Positions 19,251-28,664 of a stretch of 64,000 nt of DNA are shown here, piece by piece. Position 1 is the first letter of the stretch, and every line of letters starts with the position of its first letter. This DNA comes from an uncultured Pelagibacteraceae bacterium (GTDB lineage: Bacteria; Pseudomonadota; Alphaproteobacteria; Pelagibacterales; Pelagibacteraceae), in assembly GCA_902582845.1 (NCBI GenBank), contig CACHTQ010000002.1:1-64000 (forward strand), read 5' to 3'. Position numbers and translations under genes: made by a program. The notes beneath the pieces were generated by a model. The model was not told where the DNA came from. It saw nothing but the letters and a program-made list of their open reading frames with translations, and searched no databases.

Positions 19251-21590
19251 ATGTCGCAAACTACTTTAGATATTAAAGAGCCTGGTCTGAATGTTTTACC
19301 ACCTGGAGTTGAAAGACATGTTGTTAACGCTGGTGGTCTTACAGGTTTGCAAATATTTCCTGATGATGAAATAGAAATCATTAATGAGGAAGGAAATCAA
19401 ATTTGTGAAATTATTTGTTTTGATAAAGATGGAAAATCTGAGCTTGGAATTTTAAATCAAAAAGAAAATTGTAAAAAAAGTTTTATTAAAGAGTTGCTTA
19501 AAGGTAAAGATGAAAGCTCTTTAATAACAAACCTACAATTAAAAAAAAGAAATTTAGATATTAATAAATCAAAATCATCAATTTTGTTTGATGAACAAAC
19601 TCCAAGTGGTGAAAAAATTAAGATAAAATCTAAAGATAAATGCTACGTTATTTTTGCAGCGCCACAAAACAATATGCTGGTATCTGAGCAAAATCCCTCA
19701 AGCGATTTAACATTATATATTAAAAGATATAAAATAATTAATGATAAAGAATTATCAATAATACCTGATCCTATTTATGAGCCAAATTATGAGGAAAATA
19801 TTGTGAGACAAACTGCAATTTCGTTCGAAGTTAAAGAGGGAGATTTTATTCAAGTAATAAGTCCAGCCGGTAGACAATGTTCTGACTTTGTGGCGTTCGA
19901 TACAAAAAAACTTGATAAAAAAGTTGAAAAAGGTCTTGATTGGCAAACAACGAGGACTTTTATGGGAAATACTTTTCCAGGTCCTGGTTTATTTTCAAAA
20001 TTTTACGACACCGATCATGAACCATTAGTTGAAGTCATAAGAGATACTGTTGGAAAACATGACACATTTAATCTTGCTTGTACTTCAAAATATTATGAAG
20101 ACGCTGGCTATTTTGGTCATCCTAATTGCTCTGAAAACTTAAATAATGCAATGGCAAAATATGGTGTTAAAAAACAAAAAGGATGGCAGGCTATCAATTT
20201 ATTTTTTAATACTTCAGCAACAGGTTTAAATTCGGTAATTTCAGATGAGTCATATGCAAGGCCTGGGGATTATGTAATGTTCAGAGCTTTAAAAGATTTA
20301 ACAATTGGTACAACAGCTTGTCCTAGTGATATCGATGCATGTAATTCATGGAATCCAACAGATATTTTTGTTAGAACCTATGACAAAAAAAAAGAATTTT
20401 CAAAATCTTTTGCATTTAGAATGAAAACAGACTCTGAAAAAAAACTTACTAGAAACTCTGGCTTTCACGAAAAAACCTCTAAGCTTACTAGAAATTTTAT
20501 TGATGCTAGAGGTTTTTGGCTACCTAATGATTATACCAAGCATGGAGTTGTTGAGGAGTACAATGCTTGTAGAGAAAAAGCAGTATTAATTGATTTATCT
20601 GCTTTAAGAAAATTTGAAATTATAGGTCCTGATGCTGAAGAATTGATGAATTATACATTAACTAGAAATATTAAAAAGCTTGCAGTTGGCCAGGTTGTTT
20701 ACTCTGCGATGTGTTATGAAAACGGAATGATGTTTGATGATGGTACATTGTTGAGATTAAGTGAGACAGGTTTTAGATGGATTTGTGGAGACGAATATGG
20801 TGGTGAATGGCTTAAAGAAATAGCAAAAAAGAAAAACTTTAAGGTCAATGTAAAAAATTCAACAGATCAAATTAGTAATGTATCAATACAAGGTCCAAAA
20901 AGTAGAGAGATATTAAAAAAAATGATTTTTACTCCACCAACGCAACCATCTATAGATGAACTGGAATGGTTCAGATTTACTATTTGTAGAATTGAAAACC
21001 TTCAAGGTATTCCATTGATTGTTTCAAGAACAGGATATACTGGCGAACTTGGTTATGAAGTATGGTGTCATCCGAGTAATGCCTCTGAAGTTTGGGATAA
21101 GCTTATGGAAGCTGGAAAAAATGAAGGCTTAATTCCTGCTGGATTTGCAGCTTTAGATAAGCTTAGAATTGAAGCTGGTTTAATTTTATTTGGTAATGAA
21201 TTTGATGGTCAACAAGATCCTTTTGAGGCTGGAATAGGCTTTGCTGTTCCATTAAAAACTAAAGAAGAAGATTTTATTGGTAAAGAGGTTTTGAAAGAAA
21301 GAAAAGCAAATCCTCAAAAAAAACTTGTGGGTCTAGAACTTATTGGAAAAGAGGCAGCTGGACATGGTGATTGCGTGCACGTTGGAAGATCTCAAGTAGG
21401 TGTGATAACTAGTGGTTGTTTATCCACGACTTTAAATAAAAATATAGCTTTATGTAGAATCGATACTCAATATTCAAGTGAAGGGACTGAAGTTGAAGTT
21501 GGTAAAATTGATGGTCATCAAAAAAGAATTGCTGCAAAAGTAGTTGGATTCCCGCATTTCGATCCAAAGAAAACAAGAGTCAGATCTTAA
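19251..21590 (+). CDS. tdm: trimethylamine-N-oxide demethylase (DUF1989 + GcvT-like)
   Basis: ATG at 19251 (MSQTTLDIKEPG...) preferred over ORF-track start. N-terminal DUF1989-like region with TTACPSDIDACNSWNPTDI, C-terminal GcvT-like THF-binding domain (GPDAEELMNYTLTRNI..ISRTGYTGELGYEVW). Confidence 0.92.
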   Translation: MSQTTLDIKEPGLNVLPPGVERHVVNAGGLTGLQIFPDDEIEIINEEGNQICEIICFDKDGKSELGILNQKENCKKSFIKELLKGKDESSLITNLQLKKRNLDINKSKSSILFDEQTPSGEKIKIKSKDKCYVIFAAPQNNMLVSEQNPSSDLTLYIKRYKIINDKELSIIPDPIYEPNYEENIVRQTAISFEVKEGDFIQVISPAGRQCSDFVAFDTKKLDKKVEKGLDWQTTRTFMGNTFPGPGLFSKFYDTDHEPLVEVIRDTVGKHDTFNLACTSKYYEDAGYFGHPNCSENLNNAMAKYGVKKQKGWQAINLFFNTSATGLNSVISDESYARPGDYVMFRALKDLTIGTTACPSDIDACNSWNPTDIFVRTYDKKKEFSKSFAFRMKTDSEKKLTRNSGFHEKTSKLTRNFIDARGFWLPNDYTKHGVVEEYNACREKAVLIDLSALRKFEIIGPDAEELMNYTLTRNIKKLAVGQVVYSAMCYENGMMFDDGTLLRLSETGFRWICGDEYGGEWLKEIAKKKNFKVNVKNSTDQISNVSIQGPKSREILKKMIFTPPTQPSIDELEWFRFTICRIENLQGIPLIVSRTGYTGELGYEVWCHPSNASEVWDKLMEAGKNEGLIPAGFAALDKLRIEAGLILFGNEFDGQQDPFEAGIGFAVPLKTKEEDFIGKEVLKERKANPQKKLVGLELIGKEAAGHGDCVHVGRSQVGVITSGCLSTTLNKNIALCRIDTQYSSEGTEVEVGKIDGHQKRIAAKVVGFPHFDPKKTRVRS

Positions 21591-21940
21591 TGCCAAAATC
21601 AGCAAAGGATTTATTGGAATTTTGGGAAGATCAGATGAAACTTTCTCACACTTCTAGTAATTACTTTTTTAGAAAATCGCCTTCACATTATCATATGATG
21701 CTTTTAGTGATGCATGCGTATAAATATAAAGAAAATCTCACTGTTGAAGAACTTAAGACTAAACTATTTAAAACTTCACGTCCAAAGTCAGCTTTGATGA
21801 TAAATGAGGCTTGTGAAAAAGGTTTTTTCTTCCTAGAAAAAACCTCAAATGACCAAAGAAAAAAGCATATTAAACCAAGTGAGAATTTTATTAACGAGTT
21901 CAATAATTATTTAGAAACACTAAAACATCTCAGTTTTTAA
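21590..21940 (+). CDS. MarR-like winged-helix protein coupled to tdm
   Basis: TAATG overlap with tdm stop; LTVEELKTKLFKTSRPKSALMINEACEKGFFFLEKTSNDQRKKHIKPSENF resembles the MarR wHTH plus wing. Confidence 0.6.
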   Translation: MPKSAKDLLEFWEDQMKLSHTSSNYFFRKSPSHYHMMLLVMHAYKYKENLTVEELKTKLFKTSRPKSALMINEACEKGFFFLEKTSNDQRKKHIKPSENFINEFNNYLETLKHLSF

Positions 21941-22020
21941 TATTTATACAAGTTTTACTTATATTTTTTATATATATAAAAAACTATATATTTAAGTCGC
22001 ACGAAAAATAAAGTTTGCTT

Positions 22021-23346
22021 ATGTCATTACCGACAAAAGCAAAAGTAGTAATAATCGGTGGGGGTATCCACGGTTTAAGCACTGCTTGGAAATTATCAGA
22101 AACTTATAAAAATCCTGGTGACATTGTAGTCCTTGAAAAAAAAGACACTGCTGCTGGAGCAAGTGGAATTGCATGTGGAGTAGTTAGAAATAATTATTTT
22201 CAACCAGCGATGAGAGAATTGATGGCCCATTCAGTCTCTGTTTGGGAAAGTGATCCAAAAGCATTTAAATATAATCCAGTTGGCTACTTGCAAATATCAC
22301 CCGAGGTAATGCATGAAGACGTTGCAAGTATTTATGAGCAACAAAAAGCAATTGGGTATGAGTCTGATTTTATAGAAGGTGAAAAGGATTGCATGAAATA
22401 CATGAAGGGAATATTTGATGACTGGCAAGCTAAAGGCATAACTTCAATTCTTCATGAAAAAAAGGGTGGATACGCTTTTAATAAAGACTCTATTAAAGCT
22501 CTAGAAAATAAATCTACTTCTAATGGTGTTCAAGTGATGAAAGGTGTAAAAGTTACAGGATTTAAAAGAGGTAGTAATAGTAAGGCGGTTACAGGAGTTG
22601 AAACAGATAAAGGCACAATCGATTGTGAGCAAGTAGTAATCGGAGCAGGACCGTGGGCTAGAGATTTTTGGAATATGCTTGAACTTCCTAAAACAGCAAA
22701 CATTAAAGGTAAAGATGGTAAAATGCATGTAACTGACATGTGGACTTACTGGATGCTCCAAGAAGGGGTTATTGGTGTAGAACCAGATTACTTAAAAACA
22801 AATGATGGAAAACAACCACCTGTGGTTCACGTAGACTCAACTGCACCATTATATTCTGATAAAACGAAGAAATTAATTACAGATAAAATTTGGGGAATTT
22901 ATTATAAACCTGATATTGAAGGTTTGGGGGTTCAAGGTGGAACATCTCCTTACATTGTTAAAAAGCATTTTGATCAAGTAAATGTTGATCCTTATGGAAT
23001 TGAGTCTCCAGAGTATCAAACTACTGATGCATTTAGTGATATGTGGTGCTCTGCTTTAGCTCATTGCCAAAAAAGATTTGAGGGAAAATCTGATTTATAT
23101 AGAAAAGGTCCATCAGGTGGTCTTGGATGCATGACACCGGACTCATTTCCAATCTTTGATAGATTTTTTGAAAACGTATACATGATTGCTGATGCTAACC
23201 ACGGATACAAAATGATTGGTGTTGGTGAACTTGTAGCTAAAGAAATTCTTGGTACTGAAAGTGATTTATTAAAACCGTTTAGATTCAACCGTTACGAGAA
23301 GGGCGAACTTCACCCTACATCGAACAGTCCGTTTCCTTGGAGTTAA
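22021..23346 (+). CDS. FAD-dependent oxidoreductase (DadA / SoxB-like), candidate secondary-amine dehydrogenase
   Basis: KVVIIGGGIHGLSTAWKLSE; GASGIACGVVRNNYFQPAM; MTPDSFPIFDR; ANHGYKMIGVGELVAKEI. ATG at 22021 preferred to the TTG at 22015. Confidence 0.88.
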   Translation: MSLPTKAKVVIIGGGIHGLSTAWKLSETYKNPGDIVVLEKKDTAAGASGIACGVVRNNYFQPAMRELMAHSVSVWESDPKAFKYNPVGYLQISPEVMHEDVASIYEQQKAIGYESDFIEGEKDCMKYMKGIFDDWQAKGITSILHEKKGGYAFNKDSIKALENKSTSNGVQVMKGVKVTGFKRGSNSKAVTGVETDKGTIDCEQVVIGAGPWARDFWNMLELPKTANIKGKDGKMHVTDMWTYWMLQEGVIGVEPDYLKTNDGKQPPVVHVDSTAPLYSDKTKKLITDKIWGIYYKPDIEGLGVQGGTSPYIVKKHFDQVNVDPYGIESPEYQTTDAFSDMWCSALAHCQKRFEGKSDLYRKGPSGGLGCMTPDSFPIFDRFFENVYMIADANHGYKMIGVGELVAKEILGTESDLLKPFRFNRYEKGELHPTSNSPFPWS

Positions 23347-23404
23347 ACTCTTAGCCTAGACACTAATAAATTTTTCAGTTACGCTTGAATAAATTTATAA
23401 TTCA

Positions 23405-24886
23405 TTGAGGGGAAAAATGACGGATCTAGAAAAGCACGTAAACCGACCTGGTAGAGACAAACAAGTTAAAAAAGTTAGAGAAAAAATTAACGAATTAGGA
23501 ATTACTTATATTTATTATCAATTTATTTCTGTAACAGGGAGAGTTGTAGGTAAAGGAATACCTGCAGATCATTGGGAAAGAACAGCAGAAAAAGGTTTTC
23601 AATTAGTATACGGAGCTACAGCAAACTTATTTTTAGATCGTCATAATAATTATATAGGTTATGGACCTGAAGCAATGGAATTAGTTGGTATCCCTGATCC
23701 AGAAACTTTCTGTCAATTACCATGGGACAAAAGAGTAGGAAGAGTTTTTGTAACATGTTTCAGAAACAGAGAAGAGAGAAATAATCCTGGTGGACATTTA
23801 ACTTCTGACTGTAGAGGAAATTTAAGAATTTTTATGGACGAATTCCAGAAAAAGCATGGTTTGGAGTTAAGAGTTGGAACTGAACCTGAAATGATGTGGC
23901 TTACAAAAAATGATGATGGTACTCCTACAGGAAAAGGATTTTCAAAACCATTCTGTTACCACATAGATCAATTTGAGTCATTAAGACCAGTTTTCATGAA
24001 AGTTATTGAATACGCAAAAGCTATGGGTTTGGACATGATTCAAGGAGACCATGAGGATGCCCCAGGACAATTAGAATTAAACTGGACATATGACAACGTT
24101 CTTCGAAATGCAGACAGATTATCAACTTATAGACAAATATGTGCTCAGGTTGCTAGAGAACATAATTTAATTGCATGTTTTATGACGAAACCATTTATGG
24201 GAGTTTCTGCAAGTGGTTGTCATACAAATATGTCTTTATGGAAAGGTGGAAAAATTAAAACAAATAAACTTGGACACAAATCTTTACCAGGGGTTGAAGA
24301 AGTTTTTGGCTATGTTGAAGGTGGAACTAATACATTTATGCCTGATACGAAAGATATGCAATTGCCAGGTAAAATTGGTTTACAATCAATTGCCGGTATT
24401 ATGGAACATCTTCCTGCTTTAACAGCGTTAGGATCTTCAACGGTAAATTCTTATAGAAGATTGTGGGATCAAGGATTTTGGGCACCTGTTTATGCTGACT
24501 GGGGTTATCAAAATAGAACTTGTGGATTAAGAGTATCAGCGCCAGGAAGATTTGAATATAGATCTGTTGACTCAATGCATAATCCTTACTTATTAGGTGC
24601 CGCATTATTAAAAGCTTGTGATCATGGAATAAGTAATAAAATGAAACCTGCAGATCCTGAGTCTAGAAATATTTATGAAGCTCAAAAAGCTGGTAAGGAT
24701 GTAAAAAAACTTCCTTTAAGTTTAGGTGAAGCTTTGGAAAGATTATCAGAGGATGAAGTTATTAAATCAGCTATGCCTGATGAAATGTATAAAGTTTTTC
24801 ATTGGTATAAAAATGATGAATGGGAGAGATTTTTAGGGGCAACAACTCAATGGGATCTAGATACTTATCTAGATTGTTTACCATAA
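23405..24886 (+). CDS. gmaS: gamma-glutamylmethylamide synthetase (glutamine synthetase family)
   Basis: GS fold motifs (GDHEDAPGQLELNW, KPFMGVSASGCHTNMSLW, NSYRRLWDQGFWAPVYADWGYQNRT, APGRFEYRSVDSMHNPYL); adjacent to mgsABC. Confidence 0.9.
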   Translation: MRGKMTDLEKHVNRPGRDKQVKKVREKINELGITYIYYQFISVTGRVVGKGIPADHWERTAEKGFQLVYGATANLFLDRHNNYIGYGPEAMELVGIPDPETFCQLPWDKRVGRVFVTCFRNREERNNPGGHLTSDCRGNLRIFMDEFQKKHGLELRVGTEPEMMWLTKNDDGTPTGKGFSKPFCYHIDQFESLRPVFMKVIEYAKAMGLDMIQGDHEDAPGQLELNWTYDNVLRNADRLSTYRQICAQVAREHNLIACFMTKPFMGVSASGCHTNMSLWKGGKIKTNKLGHKSLPGVEEVFGYVEGGTNTFMPDTKDMQLPGKIGLQSIAGIMEHLPALTALGSSTVNSYRRLWDQGFWAPVYADWGYQNRTCGLRVSAPGRFEYRSVDSMHNPYLLGAALLKACDHGISNKMKPADPESRNIYEAQKAGKDVKKLPLSLGEALERLSEDEVIKSAMPDEMYKVFHWYKNDEWERFLGATTQWDLDTYLDCLP

Positions 24887-24910
24887 AAAATACGGAAAGA
24901 GGAAAAGTAT

Positions 24911-25855
24911 ATGTGCGGAATTGCGGGATTAATTCATAGAGGAAAATCTTCGAAAGTTGGTCATGAGCTTCAAGGTATGTTGCAAGCTCTGAAACATAGA
25001 GGAGAAGACTCTACGGGTTATGCTTTATATGGAGACACTGATGGAAAAAATTTTATCATGCGTTTCAAAGTTGGAGAAAACGTTGGTGAGGGTAGTACAT
25101 CAGTTGCTGAGGATGTGTCCGTTTATGATAAAAGAAAAAAGATTGTTGATAGTTATCTTAATGAAATGGGTGCGAAAATTATCAAAGAAGAAAGGATACT
25201 TCCTTACTCTTTAAGATACGAAATAGAATATAATAAAAAAGATTTATTAGAATTTTCACAAAAAATAGAAAGTATTCCAGGAGTAGAGATACTTTCAATG
25301 GGTAAATCTTTAGAGGTTATTAAGGACCTTGGGAATGCCAAAATGGTTTGTGACAGATATAATCTAGACAAACTTGTTGGTACTCATGCAATTGGTCACG
25401 CTAGAATGGCTACTGAGTCAGGAGTAGATATTAAATCTGCTCACCCATTTTGGGGTTATCCGTTTAGCGATGTATCAGTTGTTCATAATGGTCAGCTTAC
25501 AAATTACTGGAATAATAGAAGAGCTTTAGAAAATAAAGGAATGAGATTTATGTCTGAGTGTGACTCAGAACTTATCGCAGTTTATTTAGCTGAAAAAATG
25601 AGAGAAGGAGCATCTCTTGAAGAAGGTATGAAAGAGTCTCTTAGTGGATTAGATGGTGTTTTTACTTATTTTGTAGCTACAAAAGATTCATTAGGAATGG
25701 CAAAAGATACTATGGCGGCAAAGCCTTTAGTTTTATATGAGTCAGACGATTTAGTAGCGATGGGTTCAGAAGAAATAGCAATAAGATCAATTTTACCACA
25801 AGAAATTGATACTTATGATCCATTCGATGGAGAGGTAAAAGTATGGCAAATATAA
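24911..25855 (+). CDS. mgsA: N-methylglutamate synthase subunit A (class-II glutamine amidotransferase)
   Basis: MCGIAGLIHRGK Ntn-Cys N-terminus; GHARMATESGVDIKSAHPF. Confidence 0.9.
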   Translation: MCGIAGLIHRGKSSKVGHELQGMLQALKHRGEDSTGYALYGDTDGKNFIMRFKVGENVGEGSTSVAEDVSVYDKRKKIVDSYLNEMGAKIIKEERILPYSLRYEIEYNKKDLLEFSQKIESIPGVEILSMGKSLEVIKDLGNAKMVCDRYNLDKLVGTHAIGHARMATESGVDIKSAHPFWGYPFSDVSVVHNGQLTNYWNNRRALENKGMRFMSECDSELIAVYLAEKMREGASLEEGMKESLSGLDGVFTYFVATKDSLGMAKDTMAAKPLVLYESDDLVAMGSEEIAIRSILPQEIDTYDPFDGEVKVWQI

Positions 25856-26697
25856 AAAGTGTTTCAAAGAAAACTAAAGCCCAAGCAATGGGTATGCACA
25901 CTGAGGTTTTAACAGGAAGAACTCAACAAAAATTTTTCAATCCTGATGAGGCAGAAAACTTTTATTATTTTGGAACTCATGATGTTGATTTTAATAAAAG
26001 AACTGATCTTGATGTTAAAGACATGAGTGCAGCGGAAGCAAATAAAGAAATAGATAATTTAATGAGCCAAGGATATGGAACAATCGTTATTAAAAACCCA
26101 CAAGGTAAACATAGTTTAGGAGTTGGGATATTAAATAAATTAAATTTAATTTTTGAGGGAAGTTTAGGATATTTTGGAATGGGTTCATGTGATGGTCCAA
26201 TCGTTCGAATCAATGGAAGAGTTGGATGGTCTTGTGCAGAAAACTTAATGGCAGGTAAAGTTGTAATTGAGAAAAATGCTGGATCTTGTTTTGGAGCTGC
26301 CATTAGAGGTGGAGATTTAATCTGTAAAGGCAGTGTTGGTGCAAGAACAGGTATTGATATGAAAGGTGGCACAATAATTATTGGTGGTGATGCTGGTGCA
26401 TTTACTGGCTTTATGATGCAAAGAGGTAGGATCATCATATTAGGTGATGTCGGAATAAATCTAGGAGACTCGATGTATGATGGGACAATTTTCGTAGGTG
26501 GAGAAATTGGTTCTTATGGTAGTGATGCAGTAGACGCTGATTTAACTAAAAGTGATCAGGATTGGCTTAAGAGAAAGCTTAAGGTTGCTGAGATCGGCGA
26601 AAACTTTGATGTAAGTAAAATGAAAAAAATTGTAGCAGGTAAAAAACTTTGGAATTACGACAACTTAGAACCTACTGAGAAAAAAGGAGCAATTTAA
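25843..26697 (+). CDS. mgsB: N-methylglutamate synthase subunit B (GXGXG glutamate-synthase alpha-like)
   Basis: GXGXG-type beta-helix repeats (GGDLICKGSVGARTGIDMKGGTIIIGGDAGAFTGFMMQRGRIIILGDVG). Confidence 0.9.
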   Translation: MANIKSVSKKTKAQAMGMHTEVLTGRTQQKFFNPDEAENFYYFGTHDVDFNKRTDLDVKDMSAAEANKEIDNLMSQGYGTIVIKNPQGKHSLGVGILNKLNLIFEGSLGYFGMGSCDGPIVRINGRVGWSCAENLMAGKVVIEKNAGSCFGAAIRGGDLICKGSVGARTGIDMKGGTIIIGGDAGAFTGFMMQRGRIIILGDVGINLGDSMYDGTIFVGGEIGSYGSDAVDADLTKSDQDWLKRKLKVAEIGENFDVSKMKKIVAGKKLWNYDNLEPTEKKGAI

Positions 26698-28115
26698 TGG
26701 CTAAGAAGAAAAAGAAAAAAAATGGTAAATTAAAAACTAATGGTAACGTTGGGGGAAAAGCAGACGTTCACTTAAGTTCAAACGGTGGAAGAAATAAAAG
26801 TTTATTAGGTCATAACGCTATTTTCACACCAGAAGTAATTGATGATATTCACATAAAATCTCAATTAGGTAGATACAGAATGCGTGGAATGGCATTAATG
26901 AAGAAAATTCCAACATTTGATGATTTGGTTTTTTTACCAGGAACTCTTACTAGATTTGTTATTGAAGGTTACAGAGAAAAGTGTGAAACAAAAACTGTTA
27001 TTGGACCAAGATGTGAAAATCCAATTGAATTAGATATTCCAGTTTACATCACAGGTATGAGTTTTGGAGCTTTATCTTATGAAGCAAAAACTGCACTCGC
27101 AAGAGGAGCTACAATGGCAGGTAGCGCTACATGTTCTGGTGAAGGTGGAATGATACCTGATGAAAGAAGATATTCTGAAAAATGGTTTTATCAATGTATT
27201 CAATCAAGATATGGATTTAACCCACATCACGCACAACTAGCTGATGGAATTGAAGTTTTTATTGGACAAGGACAAAAAGTTGGTATGGGTGGTCACTTAA
27301 TGGGTCAAAAAGTAACTGACCAAGTTGCTGAAATGAGATCACTTCCATCAGGTATTGATCAAAGATCTCCAGCAAGACATCCTGACTGGTTAGGTCCAGA
27401 TGATTTAGCATTAAAAGTAGAAGAACTTAGACAACTAACTAAAAATAAAGTTCCAATTCAATTAAAATTAGGTGCATCAAAGGTTTATGACGATGTTCGT
27501 ATGGCTGCAAAATGTGATCCAGACTCTATTTATTTAGATGGAATGGAAGGATCTACAGGAGCAGGTCCACACATCGCTGCTGCCAATACTGGTATTCCTG
27601 GTATTGCAGCTATAAGAGAAGCAAGAAGAGCTTTGGACGATGTTGGAAAAACTGGAAAAGTTACTTTAATTTATGCTGGTGGCGTTAGAGATGGTGCTGA
27701 CATGGCAAAAGCATTAGCTTTAGGTGCAGATGCAATAGCTATTGGTACAGGTTCTATGATAGCACTGAACTGTAACAAAGATATTCCAGAGGCAAACTTT
27801 GAAAAAGAAATGGGAGTAAAAGCAGGTGAATGTTATCACTGTCATACTGGAAGATGTCCTGTGGGAGTTGCTACACAAGATCCAAAATTAAGAGCAAGAT
27901 TAAATCCTGATGATGCAGCATTGAGAGTTTATAATTATTTACATTCAATGACTCTTGAAGCTCAGTTGTTAGCTAGAGCTTGTGGTAAAACAAATATACA
28001 TTCTTTAGAACCTGAAGATTTAGCAGCGCTTACTTCTGAAGCATCAGCTTTAGCAAAAGTTCCGCTAGCAGGTACTAATTATACTGTTGGAGTTGATAAC
28101 TTTCATAAAATTTAA
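26697..28115 (+). CDS. mgsC: N-methylglutamate synthase subunit C (glutamate-synthase FMN domain)
   Basis: MSFGALSYEAKTALARGA, CSGEGGM, QLKLGASK, DGMEGSTGAGP, CYHCHTGRCPVGVATQDP. Confidence 0.93.
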   Translation: MAKKKKKKNGKLKTNGNVGGKADVHLSSNGGRNKSLLGHNAIFTPEVIDDIHIKSQLGRYRMRGMALMKKIPTFDDLVFLPGTLTRFVIEGYREKCETKTVIGPRCENPIELDIPVYITGMSFGALSYEAKTALARGATMAGSATCSGEGGMIPDERRYSEKWFYQCIQSRYGFNPHHAQLADGIEVFIGQGQKVGMGGHLMGQKVTDQVAEMRSLPSGIDQRSPARHPDWLGPDDLALKVEELRQLTKNKVPIQLKLGASKVYDDVRMAAKCDPDSIYLDGMEGSTGAGPHIAAANTGIPGIAAIREARRALDDVGKTGKVTLIYAGGVRDGADMAKALALGADAIAIGTGSMIALNCNKDIPEANFEKEMGVKAGECYHCHTGRCPVGVATQDPKLRARLNPDDAALRVYNYLHSMTLEAQLLARACGKTNIHSLEPEDLAALTSEASALAKVPLAGTNYTVGVDNFHKI

Positions 28116-28123
28116 AGGTAAAA

Positions 28124-28540
28124 ATGGCTAAGAAAAAAAATAAAAAGAAAGTTTCTAAATCAGTTGTTGTTAAAGACCAACAGTTAGGAAAGAAAAAAGA
28201 AACAGCTAGAGAAAAGATGATTGGCCAATCTATTGGCTATAGATATGACGTTAATCTTCTGCCAGATTACAAAAAAATGACACCATTCCTTAAGAAGTAT
28301 GTAGAGGCAATGGGTTGGGATGATTTGAATTGGTTAGAAGATGTTCATATGGGTTATGAAGAAGGAAGACCAGCTGTATTTTGCAGAAATGCAAACGGTT
28401 GGGTTACAATCCCATCATCAATCAAATTACCAGATAACCAACAAGACAGGGACATGATCGCAAGGGAACTTTTAGTAAAATTTCAAATGTCTCCAAAACA
28501 CCCTCTTGTTGATTTAAAAAAAGCTTACTTAAAATTTTAA
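28124..28540 (+). CDS. uncharacterised protein coupled to mgsC, lysine-rich N-terminus
   Basis: 138 aa, 8 bp after mgsC; MAKKKNKKKVSK N-terminus nearly copies that of MgsC. Confidence 0.75.
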   Translation: MAKKKNKKKVSKSVVVKDQQLGKKKETAREKMIGQSIGYRYDVNLLPDYKKMTPFLKKYVEAMGWDDLNWLEDVHMGYEEGRPAVFCRNANGWVTIPSSIKLPDNQQDRDMIARELLVKFQMSPKHPLVDLKKAYLKF

Positions 28541-28568
28541 TTACACAATCTTAAGTTGATTCTTTTTT

Positions 28569-28594
28569 AAAACCTATTGTCAATATTAGGTTTT
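28569..28594. terminator. inverted repeat after the mgs operon, possible terminator
   Basis: AAAACCTA-N10-TAGGTTTT, flanked by T-tracts; short stem. Confidence 0.4.
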
Positions 28595-28664
28595 ATTAGA
28601 TTGTTTCATTTGTAACAACTTTCATAATTTTATAGGATTTTAAAAACTAATATGGAGAGAGAAT

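Noticed and set aside
21960-21985. TTTTTATATATATAAAAA palindrome upstream of the FAD oxidoreductase
   Set aside because: Pure A/T inverted repeat is expected by chance at this composition; no stem GC or clear regulatory role.
25977-26438. 153-aa minus-strand ORF inside mgsB
   Set aside because: Long antisense frame explained by the glycine/valine-rich beta-helix codons of mgsB; low-complexity Pro/Ile composition.
28541-28664. Possible sigma54/NtrC promoter for amt
   Set aside because: No TGGCAC-N5-TTGC-like match by eye in the intergenic region.
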